A stretch of DNA of 64,000 bases from Lamellibrachia columna (GCA_963662155.1 OY759271.1:887001-951000); one strand, 5' to 3'; positions 1 to 12,600 are shown, counted from the stretch's first letter. The notes: generated from the letters alone by a model not told the origin. Translations and numbers: made by a program.

Positions 1-312
1 CATCCTGTTGTGGCATGTCTGGTACAACTTATGTTCAGTTGTCCATGTGTCCAATGGTAATTTGACTATGGTAGTACTTGGTAATTAAAAATATATCGTG
101 ACTAGATAGTTCATCGCTGTGGCCACGTTCAGGCACACACAGAATTTAACAGTGTTGTTCAGAGTTACGCAAGTGGTCACAAATGACAATGATCCTAATC
201 ATATCATGACTCTCGGCCATTGATACAATGCAGTAAAGTTCAGTTACCCAAAGGTTGATATTGTACAAGAAACCCATTCATGGTTGTTTTATAAATACAT
301 TATTCAGCTATC

Positions 313-1043
313 ATGGTTTTGATTCTTGTTATGGCTTTGCTTCTTGTCATGGCCTTGCTTCTTGTCATGGCCTTGCTTGTGGTTGTGGCCTTGCTTCTTG
401 TCATGGCCTTGCTTCTTGTCATGGCCTTGCTTGTGGTTGTGGCCTTGCTTCTTGTCATGGCCTTGCTTGTGTTTATGGCCTTGCTTGTGTTTATGGCCTT
501 GCTTCTTGTCATGGCCTTGCTTCTTGTCATGGCCTTGCTTCTTGTCATGGCCTTGCTTCTTGTCATGGCCTTGCTTCTTGTCATGGCCTTGCTTGTGGTT
601 ATGGCCTTGCTTCTTGTCATGGCCTTGCTTCTTGTCATGGCCTTGCTTGTGGTTATGGCCTTGCTTCTTGTCATGGCCTTGCTTCTTGTCATGGCCTTGC
701 TTGTGGTTATGGCCTTGCTTCTTGTCATGGCCTTGCTTCTTGTCATGGCCTTGCTTCTTGTCATGGCCTTGCTTGTGGTTATGGCCTTGCTTCTTGTCAT
801 GGCCTTGCTTCTTGTCATGGCCTTGCTTCTTGTCATGGCCTTGCTTCTTGTCATGGCCTTGCTTGTGGTTATGGCCTTGCTTCTTGTCATGGCCTTGCTT
901 CTTGTCATGGCCTTGCTTCTTGTCATGGCCTTGCTTGTGGTTATGGCCTTGCTTCTTGTCATGGCCTTGCTTCTTGTCATGGCCTTGCTTCTTGTCATTG
1001 GCCTTGCTTGTGGTTATGGCCTTGCTTGTGGTTATGGCCTAGC
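313..1043. repeat. 18-bp minisatellite, about 40 copies
   Basis: Two unit types alternate in an irregular order: GGCCTTGCTTCTTGTCAT and GGCCTTGCTTGTGGTTAT. Because 18 is a multiple of three and units lack stops in several frames, both strands carry long artificial reading frames. No gene is inferred. Confidence 0.97.
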
Positions 1044-2030
1044 TGGTTTACTGCCAGTCTTTGAAGGATCGAAAGATTACCTTAGAGGCACACTTAATTG
1101 TGAATGTTAAATGTGATAAACTCATACATACCTTACTCTTCTAAAAATCCCATTTTATTATGAAAAGAGTTTTCAAAACAAGTATTTTCATGATGCACAT
1201 ATATTTTGTAACTGAATAGCTGAAGTAAAAAAATGGTGTCAGGCTATGTACAATTATTGATCAATTTCCTGTGTTTGTCCACATGACTGCCCTGGGGCTG
1301 TCCTTGTCAGAGTTGCTCTCTAATCAGATCAGTAGGTAATATGGTATGGTCTTGTATTAACCACATTCCTCTTCTTGGCATTACTGACACTGAACAGTAA
1401 ATTAGTTTTTCTAAAATCTCAAGGTCTGGTACTGGACCTGGTTTCTTTTTGGTTTCAACTGTTCATTACTTCAACCAGCTAATTATGGTTTTTTTTTGGC
1501 TAGATTCAGTAAAAACATAATTCATTTTATTAGTTTGTCGGATGATTTCATTAAACTAAGTAACATATTTGCACAAACAATCTAGCATGTCATAGTGGAT
1601 GCAAGATAGGTTCGCTAAATAATTCTGAAAGAAGTTAAGTAAAAAATAAAAAATTTAGGAGGGACGTTTAATGGGCTCTATTCAAATGCAGTCTGGTTGA
1701 GCTCACTTGTCTGATCATGCAAAGTCTGAGGACGTATATAGAGCCATGTCCTGCCTCAAAGTGAAATGTTGAGACAAGCACAATGTGTTTCATTGATTTT
1801 TCTTGGGACATCTGCCAATTACGTTGGCATTGTGCAGACTCCAAATTGACACGCTCTATAGGCGGAAATGTGGAAACCCCACACGGACAGATTATTATTT
1901 TACATCCGCATTTGTGGAAGTACACAGACTTATATGTGTCTGGTGGCTGGTTGGTAGCGAATGAATGCAAACAGCGCAGTGGCACAATGATTAAAACACT
2001 AGACAATCAATTGAGAGGGTTTTAATCCTG
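1044..2030. other. No gene seen
   Basis: AT-rich DNA with no coding signal, RNA gene or repeat family I can support. It may belong to the 5' intron of PACSIN or lie upstream of the gene. Confidence 0.5.
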
Positions 2031-2034
2031 TTGA

Positions 2035-2130
2035 TGCTGTTTCGGAGCTTTTGGAATTTTGTTCACTCTACATTGCTTCAGTTCGCTCATCTGAAAAGAT
2101 GAGAACCGGACAAGAAACTGATGGTTATAT
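2035..2130 (+). mobile_element. SINE body fragment
   Basis: The stretch GCTGTTTCGGAGCTTTTGG to CGCTCATCTGAAAAGATG is a diverged copy of the middle part of the SINE that follows at 2477-2700 (GTCGTTTCGAAGCTTTCGC to ACTCAGCTGTATAAATG). A head-truncated SINE therefore lies directly left of the 17-bp array. Confidence 0.6.
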
Positions 2131-2136
2131 GTGAAC

Positions 2137-2476
2137 GTGGTGCACGGTAGAACGTGGTGCACGGTAGAACGTGGTGCACGGTAGAACGTGGTGCACGGTA
2201 GAACGTGGTGCACGGTAGAACGTGGTGCACGGTAGAACGTGGTGCACGGTAGAACGTGGTGCACGGTAGAACGTGGTGCACGGTAGAACGTGGTGCACGG
2301 TAGAACGTGGTGCACGGTAGAACGTGGTGCACGGTAGAACGTGGTGCACGGTAGAACGTGGTGCACGGTAGAACGTGGTGCACGGTAGAACGTGGTGCAC
2401 GGTAGAACGTGGTGCACGGTAGAACGTGGTGCACGGTAGAACGTGGTGCACGGTAGAACGTGGTGCACGGTAGAAC
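2137..2476 (+). repeat. 17-bp minisatellite, exactly 20 copies, grown from a SINE head
   Basis: Twenty near-identical units GTGGTGCACGGTAGAAC run without interruption into the tRNA-like region of the SINE at 2477. By comparison with the SINEs at 3683, 4609 and 54229, the unit is the 5' tRNA-like part, where the RNA polymerase III A box lies. The reading frames across it repeat every 17 codons and are artefacts. Confidence 0.95.
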
Positions 2477-2700
2477 GTCTCAATCGAGAGAACATGGGTT
2501 CGAATCCTCTTGCCGTCGTTTCGAAGCTTTCGCAATTTCGTTCGTCCCGCGTTGCCACAGTTCACTCAGCTGTATAAATGAGTACCTGGCTTCATGCAGT
2601 AATTGCAGCATGGCTGAATGCTTGCTGGAGAAGTTGAGATGGCGTTAGAGTGAACAGGTCTGCTGGGGGTGAAGTGTAAAACACTTTGAGCAGTCCTGTG
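2477..2700 (+). mobile_element. tRNA-derived SINE
   Basis: A perfect pol III B box, GGTTCGAATCC, is at 2497-2507. It is followed by a conserved body (CAGCTGTATAAATGAGTACC) and a 3' part (GTAATTGCAGCATGGCTGAA, then TGAACAGGTC), which recur in the copies at 4609 and 54229. Its head is the 17-bp array. Confidence 0.85.
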
Positions 2701-2984
2701 AAATAATTTTTTAAGAGTAACAAGCGGGGGGTTGTTTTTTCAGCAATTTAAAAAGAACTGGATGTATGTGATTTTGACAAACCTTGGCCAGCATGTCGGT
2801 GAGATGATGCCAGTTGCTGGGAAAAATTTTCAGAATTTTTTATGATCCAGTTTTCTTATAATCGGACAAAACATTACCATGGTGCAATGTTGCACTGTGG
2901 TCTGACCTCTTTTGTTGAAAACAAAATTGTAGGATTTTATTGAAAACTCGGCCATTGATTGGCGATGGTCAAATCAGAGCACAA

Positions 2985-3650
2985 TGTTCTTCAGATCACG
3001 ACTCTGTATGCACCATGGAGTGAATGACAGATTTTTTGCACGAGTTAAGTTTGTTTCTAGAACTTACCCAGCTGGTCAGTCAGACAAATCAAATATTCAA
3101 TTGTCAAATTTACAAGATAATGACCACAGATGTCATGAGATTTACGTTGTTGATTTCCATGGTCATGACCAATTATTTTTAGCAGAGCGACACGCATGTA
3201 ATGAGAAGTTACAGAACATTTGTTTCAGAGACGTGTGGTAAATTTTCTCTTGTCTGATTTGATGCAGTTGCAAACGTTTTAATGATTCCAAGTTTGAGAG
3301 GAAATACTGAGCTGAGTGAAAAATGAGAAGTGATACTTGGTAGCCGCTTGGAGTATCATGTCTCCTCTCCAGGGAAATGTGTCTGGGTCACGGTGCTTCT
3401 GTAATGTAATCTAACATGAAATAGGACCCTTTTATTTGGGTACCTTTGCATACAATGCTATTGATCAAGCATGGTTTACAACAGGCAGATTTCTGAAGGC
3501 TGTGTTTACTCTTGATTCGATTGAAGTTAATGGTTCTAAATATATTGTTGCTTTTCTGAAGGTTGCTTTGTGGGTATTTAGTAAATGTTGGTCATCATCA
3601 AATAATCTGTGTTTTGTAAATCCTTGTACTTTGTGCTAACTGTGTGAATG
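2985..3650. other. No gene seen
   Basis: Short open frames at 2984-3241 and 3436-3639 show no recognised motif or splice context and are not called. Confidence 0.4.
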
Positions 3651-3682
3651 TGTATGTCAACCCTTTGCCATTTCTAAGTTGT

Positions 3683-3900
3683 GGGGCACGGTGGTTGTGT
3701 GGTAGAATGTCGGACTGTCGAGGGACCGGGGTTTTAACCCACTTTCGAAACTTGGGCAATTTCGTTCACCCTACTTTGCCTGTGCATTTTGGAAGAAACA
3801 CCAAAAGCTGTTGGTCCCTTTTGTCTCGTGTCATCGCCAGGTAAAAGATCTCACATGGGGTAAATGTGTAACCTGGTGTGGACTCCATCTATCATGAGCC
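3683..3900 (+). mobile_element. SINE with a different tail
   Basis: The tRNA-like head GGCACGGTGGTTGTGTGGTA is followed by a degenerate B box (GGTTTTAACCC) and TTTCGAAACTTGGGCAATTT, as in the other SINEs. After about 3790 the body differs from those at 2477 and 54229, so it is a second subfamily or a chimera. Confidence 0.65.
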
Positions 3901-4608
3901 ACTGCAGAGGTGCATGATGCGGTTCTGTCAGTTCTACTAACTACAGGTACCTCACGAGAGGATACGATTGAATGATTGTGTATAAATATTCTCTGAATAT
4001 TATCTCAACTATTTCTTGTTACAGGAAATTGTGGGCCACCGTGGGAATCTCGCCACGCCAACTACTGGTTAGTTTCTGACGTGTTTGGAGAGAGAACTTA
4101 CCAACAGGGTTAACAAAATCCAGGTAAGCATATTTAAAGCATTTCATGCTGTGAGCATACCATGCATTCCACACAGGCACATGACCTGGTTTACATTCAT
4201 TGCACAATAGGATTCGCGTTGACCAGGGGGCAGTTATGGTGATAAGGGGCGGTTATTTGATAAATACCCTGTGCGGTTAGCAAGGTAAGCTTCCATGTTT
4301 CCTGCCATCAGGGTTAATGGGGGTGAATTCCGGATAAGCACTGGAGTATAACAACTCTTTGATCACAGTAATTCATGCAGGGTGCATGGCTTTTGCAGTG
4401 TTCCGAATGTGATTCAGTCTTGTAACAATTGCTGGACAGGTGTGTGTGTGGGAGATAATTGTTCCCTCTTTATTCTGTGGATGTAGCAATAAAGCTACAT
4501 TTCTCCTATCTATCTGTGTAGATTGTGTGTCAGTGTTTTAAACTGAATAACTGGAGTAATTTGTCAAGTGAAGAATGTTGTGGTGTTGGGAAAAAATACA
4601 ATCTGTTG

Positions 4609-4880
4609 GGCGTGGTAGCTGCGTGGTCAGACTGCCAAAATGTCTATCTAGAGGACTGGTGTTTAAGTGCACCTTTCAGGTGCTTTAGTTCACTCAGAGC
4701 TCTGTATAAACGAGTACCTGGCTATAGACATTGGTGGATGCATATGAAACAGAAAGAATAGTCTTTGCACAGTAATTGCAGCGTGGCTGAATTTGAGTCA
4801 CTAATGGAATAAACAGGTCTATGTGCTGTAAAGGGCTTTGAGGGGTCTCATGGACCAGATACTACACAGTATAAGTAACC
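4609..4880 (+). mobile_element. SINE, decayed copy
   Basis: GGGCGTGGTAGCTGCGTGGT resembles a tRNA A-box region and the B box is decayed (GGTGTTTAAGTGC). The body CTCTGTATAAACGAGTACC, GTAATTGCAGCGTGGCTGAA and ATAAACAGGTC matches the copy at 2477. Confidence 0.75.
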
Positions 4881-5179
4881 CAAGTACCTAGTTAATGTTA
4901 CGTTTGGTAACAAAATGTGGGTTTTCACTGATTTTGAAACGTGTAGCTGGAGTAATTTGTAAAGTAGAAAGTTTAATTAATTGTGAAATCTGTCTGTAAT
5001 TATATTATAAAGTAGAGGTTTATTTAATTAAATATTTGTGAAGGGGGCTACTGTTTTTGTGTCGCAACATTAAGTAGTTTATATGATATTTATTCCACAT
5101 TGCAACAAGGATGGGAATTTTTTTTGTTTTGAGGAACACAAAATCTGTGAACATTTAGCCAAGGAAAGTTCTATGCACG

Positions 5180-5250
5180 TGTTTGTGTACATCTGTTTGT
5201 GTACATCTGTTTGTGTACATCTGTTTGTGTACATCTGTTTGTGTACATCT
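5180..5250. repeat. 14-bp minisatellite, five copies
   Basis: Unit TGTTTGTGTACATC in tandem. Confidence 0.9.
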
Positions 5251-5454
5251 GCACTGCACGTTAAAAACACATCAAGAAAATCTTGGTAAATTTACTAGTT
5301 ACTCGTAATGAAAATAGAAATCCCCATAACTTTATTACATTTACTGTACTGTCTGCTCGTACACGCTTACCTCTAATGCACCCGCCACACTAATGACCAT
5401 GTTAAAGTATCCCTGTGGTAATGCTATCGACATTATATTGACTTAATTAAATAC

Positions 5455-5697
5455 TAGAGTCAAAACAATGTAAATCCATTTTGATGTGTGCCATGTGGTT
5501 GGTTGGATATTTGTCTATTACGGTAACTTCTAACACACAAATACTGGACTTTGATTGCTTTGATTCCTTGATGTGTAGATCATAACAATGAAAGTCCGTT
5601 GTTGTGCATTAAAAGCTAGACTAATAGACTCACATCCGACCAACCTCATGGTGCAAATCAAAATGGATTTGTATTGTTTTGACTCTTTCATAGCGAT
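5455..5697. mobile_element. Foldback MITE-like element, copy 1
   Basis: Arms of about 65 bp (5455-5521 and 5628-5697) are inverted copies of each other, starting AGAGTCAAAACAAT and ending ATTGTTTTGACTCT. A relative lies at 12330-12537. No coding capacity. Confidence 0.75.
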
Positions 5698-6430
5698 ATT
5701 AAGCTATACATTGTCAGTGTATCTTAGGTGTGCTGTAGATTGTGCTCCCTATCGCTCAAGCTAATCAACCATCAAGGGAGTGATTTATCACTCTCAGTAA
5801 TTGTTAGGATCCCATGTTCTCCCCACTGGAGATGCCTGTGGCTGCTGACTTGTGATGCGAATACATGATTAACTTCTCTGGATTTGAACAACGAAAACTT
5901 TATTCATGAATGGATTGACGATTTCGTTTCTCGGAGTATAACATTTAATACAGCTTTTAACTCTCAAGAAACTGTGATATTATCGCGATAACTGTATCAC
6001 TATTGCAATAGTGTGCGATAATTTCATAACAATCATGTTTGTGTTGTGATAGTATCACGGAATAATGAAAACACCTAACCTTAATTGACGGGTGGCTATG
6101 TCGCAGTTGATTAAAATTGCTGAATTGTTCTAATCAACGATTGTTGATGTTAGGTCAATGAATAAATTAAATTATCCAATACAGTTAAAAAACATGTTTA
6201 TTTCTATTATTACACTGACAAAAGGTGCCCTGGTGAATTGTTTTGCCAACTATCATTACTATCGATAGTTCAGTATACTATCGATGATAGCTATCAATAG
6301 GTCAATTTACAGTCGCTAGTACTGCACTGTCGCACTGCTTTTTGCATCAATAGTTTTATGTATTGTTATATGTCTAGTAAAACTATGTCAAGAAACAGCT
6401 TGATGTCTTACAGCACCACTAGTGGATTAC

Positions 6431-6460
6431 ATGGGCGTTGGAGCCAGTGGCACTAACTGA
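6431..6460 (+). promoter_or_regulatory. Upstream open reading frame in PACSIN 5' UTR
   Basis: ATG at 6431 reads MGVGASGTN and then TGA at 6458-6460, two bases before the PACSIN ATG at 6463. Position within the same exon follows from the acceptor ending at 6413. Such a frame could damp translation of the main frame; that is inference. Confidence 0.5.
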
Positions 6461-6462
6461 AG

Positions 6463-6670
6463 ATGTCGAGCAACGACGAGGCAGTACAGTCGACCAGTGA
6501 CAGCTTCTGGGAGATCGGCTCCTACAAGCGCACGGTGCAGCGAGCGGAGGATGGCGCGAAGCTGTGCACAGACTTCATGCAACTCATCCAGGAGCGTGCG
6601 GACATTGAGAAGCACTACGCAAAGAATCTGAAGGCTTGGTCGCATAAGTGGAACGATCAGATTGCCAAAG
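6463..6670 (+). CDS. PACSIN: PACSIN coding exon 1 (start codon, F-BAR helix 1)
   Basis: The ATG at 6463 opens [20 protein letters not shown], which has the family signature SFWE..SY.RTV.R. The exon ends in phase 1 before GTGAGT. A 5'-UTR acceptor (TCTTACAG, ending 6413) lies just upstream, so at least one non-coding exon precedes it. An upstream ATG at 6431 starts a 9-codon reading frame (MGVGASGTN) that stops before the true start. Confidence 0.95.
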
Positions 6671-9600
6671 GTGAGTGTTGGGAGTCAGGTGAGCTCGCTG
6701 GGAAACATGGATGTTGATCATGCGAGTCTCATTGGGAAAAGCTATTTTTGTGTAAATCACAGCCATTATTGTTATGGGTCTTTTTTTGTCCGGAGCATAC
6801 ATCTTGGTGTACTGATACTGCACAGTGACTGAAGTTGATCCACTAAATGAAATGGTTTAAATACATTAGCATTTACCTAAAGCTAAGGACACCTACCCCA
6901 TATTCCATAGCACTTGCTAATTCTTTCTGATGCTTTTTATTTGTGTGAAATTTTAAGGAAAAAACGTGTAATTCAATCTTGAAATAAGGTTGCAAATTTG
7001 TAACAATCATTTGCTTGTTCTAGAGATATATCAATTTGGGCTAGCTCTGATGTAGTATTCTGTTTAGCCATTTTGGCTAAGGCATCCAATTTTTATTTAG
7101 CCAAATACAAATTGCCAGTTTTGTTTAATATGCATCAAAACAACAAACGCTCATGTAGTCAGCATGCTTTTCAATGGAAATGCTGGTGGCCAAATTGGCT
7201 TAAATGGGTAACTTTTGATTAGCCAAATTTGAAGCCATATGGCCCAAATGGCCACAGGTAGCATAAGCCTAGCCAGTGGACTCCACTTAATGAAATCACT
7301 TCAGACCAGAACTATTTGCTTCTATTAAGTGGCTGATTCATAAAAGTAGCACATTTTAATACAGCAGAAATAGGGAATGATTCTGTCTCAGCCAAAAATA
7401 TTTGATTCTACTAAATGGTGGATTCTGGTATCAGCAATTATGTTAAGTGGAGTCCACTGTAACAGCAATAGTACTGGTGTGAGATTAAATTGACATCCCC
7501 TAAATCCACAATTTCATAATAGAATATTTACCCCCTCTATCAAATTTGCACCTCTGTGTGATTATTTTTTATTAATTGGTTGACCAATTTGTGTTTAAGT
7601 TATGCATATAATTGGAACAAGAGTTTCTAGTAAACAACAACTATGCAAAAAGGTGTTGTTGTCGGTAAAATCAACTTCACAAATTACATCTTAACATATG
7701 TGAATAATCACAAATTACTTTGCAAATAATGATGAAAGCATTCTGAAGTTGTAATATTTGCAGTATATTTTCCTACATGGTTTTATTTAGTATAACGAGT
7801 ACAAAGCAGAACTACATAAGAGCACAAAATTAATCGGGGGGAGGGCAGGTGAATATTTCATAGAGGGAGTGAAAATGTCCTAGCAAATCCTGACCCTGGA
7901 GTGAATATTTCGTGGGGTGAATATTTGATGTGACACTGGACTAATGGATTGTGTGGTCCCTGCAGGTCCTGAATATGGCACAATGGAGTCAACGTGGCAG
8001 AGTTCCCTGGAAGAGGCTGATAGTCTGGCCGACGTTCACATGGGCATCAAAGACAAGCTGCTGACTGACGTACAAGCCACCGTTAAACAGTGGAAGGCCG
8101 AGAACTTCCACAAGCCCATGGTGGGAGTGAACAAGGAGACTAAACAACTAGACGATGACTTCCGCAAGGTAATAAGCACAAACTCTTATTGACTTACTAG
8201 GCTTAAATGCATAGGCCATATCGACCCCTCGCTGTCCTCCGGGAGGTCGCAGCCCTCTTTCCTGCTCTATTTACTGCATACCGTTCTGCTGTTGACCAAC
8301 AGCGGGAGCCCAGAATCTTTTCTGATCGGGTCACTTCACCTTCCACTGTCCTTAGAAATCTTGCTTGAATAACGATGTTAACTCTTAGCATAAGGCAAAC
8401 GTTCCCAGACCACTTACCGTATTTCACCTAACAAGCATACAGTACAGTACAGCACAGCACAGCACAGCACAGCACAGCACAGCACAGCACAGCACAGCAC
8501 AGCACAGCACAGCACAGCACAGCACTGCACTGCACTGCACAGCACTGTACAGTACAGCACAGCACAGCACAGTACGCCCAAGAAAAATTGGGCCATGGAA
8601 AAAATGTAAAAAAAAAATTTTCTTATAAGCGTACACCAAAATTTGTTTCTCTGCACATTAAGGTATGTTTAATGTTAGTGGTGTCATTTGGTGCCAATGG
8701 TTTAACACCAGGTGGCGACACTTCAACTCTTTCACACTCAAATTACAATGATTATGGATCATGCTGATTGAAAAATGGGGTGTATGCTAATTAGAGCATG
8801 TAAGCTTAATAGGTCGAATACGGTATATGTCTTTTGAAGAATGAAAACAGTGGAAGAACTTTTTGTGTTATACATTAATGTACCGTAAGTTTCCATGTAT
8901 AATACGCCCCATGTATAATACGCCCCATGTATAATACGCGCCCTGATGTTTGCTAAATTCTGATAGAATTTCTATATTACCATGTATAATATGCGCCCCA
9001 ACTTTTGGCATTGACCCCTGATTTCTCCGCTTCTGATAGTTTGCTTGAAGCGCGACTCACACATGGTCACTGTCATTTCATCAAAGTTCGTTTGTGTGAT
9101 GATCCTTGAATCCATTTTAGAATCGTAAACATGTCATGCAAGTTACGGCATTGCCACCGGCTCGTCGCACGCGATGACATTGCCCCGTCAGTCGTGTAAA
9201 CCCTACATAACTTGCATTTTAGCTTGACCATTGCGTAACTGATTAAATCTGTGCTTGTTAGAACTTACTTTGTGTCGTTCTGCTGTCAATTTCAAATTAA
9301 TACCAAGCTCTATTCTAATATGTTGCATACACACTTTCTACTGTGAAACATACATATGGTACAATCATCTTTAATTGCATTCACAACTTTAAACATGGAG
9401 TCACACTGGCTGACCCGTGTGGCATTGACTATTCAGGTCACTCATGTGATTCAAGAACGCCAATCATGATGGCTTGGCGCTCAGGGAGCAACACATACTT
9501 GAGCATATTAACCCGACACCGTCAACACATTTCTGCATTATTCCCAGTCAGCGATGCTCCTGGTCGCATATGCTTCCTGCTCATTTACGTCATAGTACTA

Positions 9601-12600
9601 GTGTTCCAGTAGTATTATCCATATTCGTTTGGAGAAAATGTTTTTTAGCCCTATCACCATTTTTAATACACACCCGGACTGAAATAAAAAATGTAAGAAA
9701 AAAAAGCGTACTATACCCAGAAACTGACAGTAATAGGTCTAATATGGCATGTGTCTGATGAAATCTGTGATGGAATCAGGGATGTCCTCTCCGGTGTGGA
9801 TATTTTGTAATCTGTCTGCTCTTGTAACACCTGATAGAATCGGGGATGTCCTCTCCGGTGTGGATATTTTGTAATCTGTCTGCTCTTGTAACACCTGATA
9901 GAATCGGGGATGTCCTCTCCGGTGTGGATATTTTGTAATCTGTCTGCTCTCGTAACACCTGATAGAATCGGGGATGTCCTTTCCGGTGTGGATATTTTGT
10001 AATCTGTCTGCTCTCATAACACCTGATAGAATCGGGGATGTCCTCTCCGGTGTGGATATTTTGTAATCTGTCTGCTCTTGTAACACCTGATAGAATCGGG
10101 GATGTCCTTTCCGGTGTGGATATTTTGTAATCTGTCTGCTCTTGTAACACCTGATAGAATCGGGGATGTCCTCTCCGGTGTGGATATTTTGTAATCTGTC
10201 TGCTCTTGTAACACCTGATAGAATCGGGGATGTCCTCTCCGGTGTGGATATTTTGTAATCTGTCTGCTCTCATAACACCTGATAGAATCGGGGATGTCCT
10301 CTCCGGTGTGGATATTTTGTAATCTGTCTGCTCTTGTAACACCTGATAGAATCGGGGATGTCCTCTCCGGTGTGGATATTTTGTAATCTGTCTGCTCTCG
10401 TAACACCTGATAGAATCGGGGATGTCCTTTCCGGTGTGGATATTTTGTAATCTGTCTGCTCTCGTAACACCTGATAGAGTCAGGGATGTCCTCTCCGGTG
10501 TGGATATTTTGTAATCTGCCTGCTCTCGTAACACCTGATAGAATCGGGGATGTCCTTTCCGGTGTGGATATTTTGTAATCTGTCTGCTCTCATAACACCT
10601 GATAGAATCGGGGATGTCCTCTCCGGTGTGGATATTTTGTAATCTGTCTGCTCTCGTAACACCTGATAGAATCGGGGATGTCCTCTCAGGTGTGGATATT
10701 TTGTAATCTGTCTGCTCTCATAACACCTGATAGAATCGGGGATGTCCTCTCCGGTGTGGATATTTTGTAATCTGTCTGCTCTCGTAACACCTGATAGAAT
10801 CGGGGATGTCCTCTCAGGTGTGGATATTTTGTAATCTGTCTGCTCTCGTAACACCTGATAGAGTCAGGGATGTCCTCTCCGGTGTGGATATTTTGTAATC
10901 TGTCTGCTCTCATAACACCTGATAGAATCGGGGATGTCCTCTCTGGTGTGGATTTTTTGTAATCGGTCTGCTCTCGTAACACCTGATAGCCCATCGACAA
11001 CACACCTCTAAAACCTCAGGAGAGTGCGTCTCCTGTGATCGCAGCATTATAGGTTCAAATTAGATTACTATTGGCAATATATTGGACCTTTGTAGATTCA
11101 CTTATACTTCTCTATCCTGATCTGCTTTTTTATGGTTGTTTATGTGCCTGCTTTTCTGTTGGTAGTGTTTCTTTAAAAAAAAAATTATAAGATCGTCTTG
11201 AGAAGTCTTAAAATTATTTGTGCATTTATGTTTGGTAAGTGCCAAGTACTGGAAAGGAAGATGACTTAATACAAGTGTGTGGTGCAGCATGTAACTGTGA
11301 GAATAAATCACATTAACACATCTATGTCCCAGTGCAATAGCTGTTGGATGTAGCCATGGTCTGGGCCCATTGTAAGATCAATAAATCTCAGTCATATTTG
11401 GTTCATGCGAGTTTCTGAACTTCCTGTTTACTTCGTTTGGCATTAAGACATTGGTGTGGAACTAGAACTAGCTTATGACCTAATAGAAAGTCCCGAGGTG
11501 CATTTTCATGTGGATATCTGTTTCTCTAAGGGTCAACAAGCTACACACACACCAACAAAAAACTGCCCATTGAAATTCCGTTGAAGAAGATTTTTTATAA
11601 TGTCTTAGCTGTATTTGAAACATTCTGTTGCCCATGATCGCAAAATTTGACATGAGTATAAGTTATTGAAAAGTTATTGAAACTTATTTAGTGTAGTGAC
11701 CATTCACGTTGTAATCTTTGGCGTGGGACCAAGCTGAGTGGTCAGAATTTGGTCCATGATGAAGTCAGTTAGTCCTACCACACGTTGTGTTGGGCTGGCG
11801 ATCAGACCCAGGCATACACCCAATCTGAATGTTCCTGTTACGACACTGCCTCCACTGAGATAGAATATAATCACATGTTCCTAGAGGATATGTTCTGTGA
11901 AATAAATATTCATTGTTGCTCTGACTTCAGGCCCAGAAACCTTGGGCCAAGCGGTATGTCAAAGTCCAGAAGGTGAAGAAAGAGTTCCACAACCTGTGCA
12001 AGTTGGAGAGGTCGGCCACAAACCAGGAGAACAACTCACGTGGAGACTCGTCTATGTCAGCTGACCAGGTAGGTGTGGACAGACAGTGCCACATTTCTTG
12101 TTCCGTGGCATTATCAAGCTGAGGGTGGCAATAGTGTAGTTGGTGTTTGGTATAAAAATCGGGCTTTCAGCATTTGGGATTGTGTATCCCTGATAATCAT
12201 CATGATAATGTTAATGTCCATCTTGTCTCTTTAATAGGGGGTGTAATGAAACCACTGAGGACGACATATCGTAAAATAATGAATAAATAATTCTACATAT
12301 GACAATAACACAAAATATATATATCACTGTTAAAAAGTCAAAACTATGGAAGTCCATTTTGAATTACACCCTACATCGGTTGGATATTAATATATACCAT
12401 ATTCCATCTAACAAGCATACAGTATGATTGAAAAAAAAACTTTTTTGTGGGTTATATGTTAGTGTAATAGACACATATCCATCCAACCACGTGGTGCTGA
12501 TCAATAATGGACTTACACTGTTTTGACTCTTCAACGATATATATAACATGCAATGATGTGCACTTGTGAGTGAGATGTACCCAGATGGTGCCTTCAACAA

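Noticed and set aside
300..998. Long open frames on both strands (repeated SCHGLA, MTRSKA or LLVMAL peptides)
   Set aside because: They are forced by an 18-bp tandem repeat without stops, with no start context or conserved domain.
2497..2507. Functional tRNA gene suggested by a perfect B box
   Set aside because: No cloverleaf can be completed. The same head and body recur at 4609 and 54229, so it is a SINE.
2022..2565. 178-codon minus-strand frame with repeated STVHHVLPCTTFYRAPR
   Set aside because: The 17-bp array gives a 17-codon period in every frame; it is part of a SINE head, not a gene.
9739..11003. Minus-strand frames up to 252 codons in the 64-bp array
   Set aside because: The 64-bp unit lacks stops, so frames repeat every 64 codons. 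It lies within a PACSIN intron on the opposite strand.
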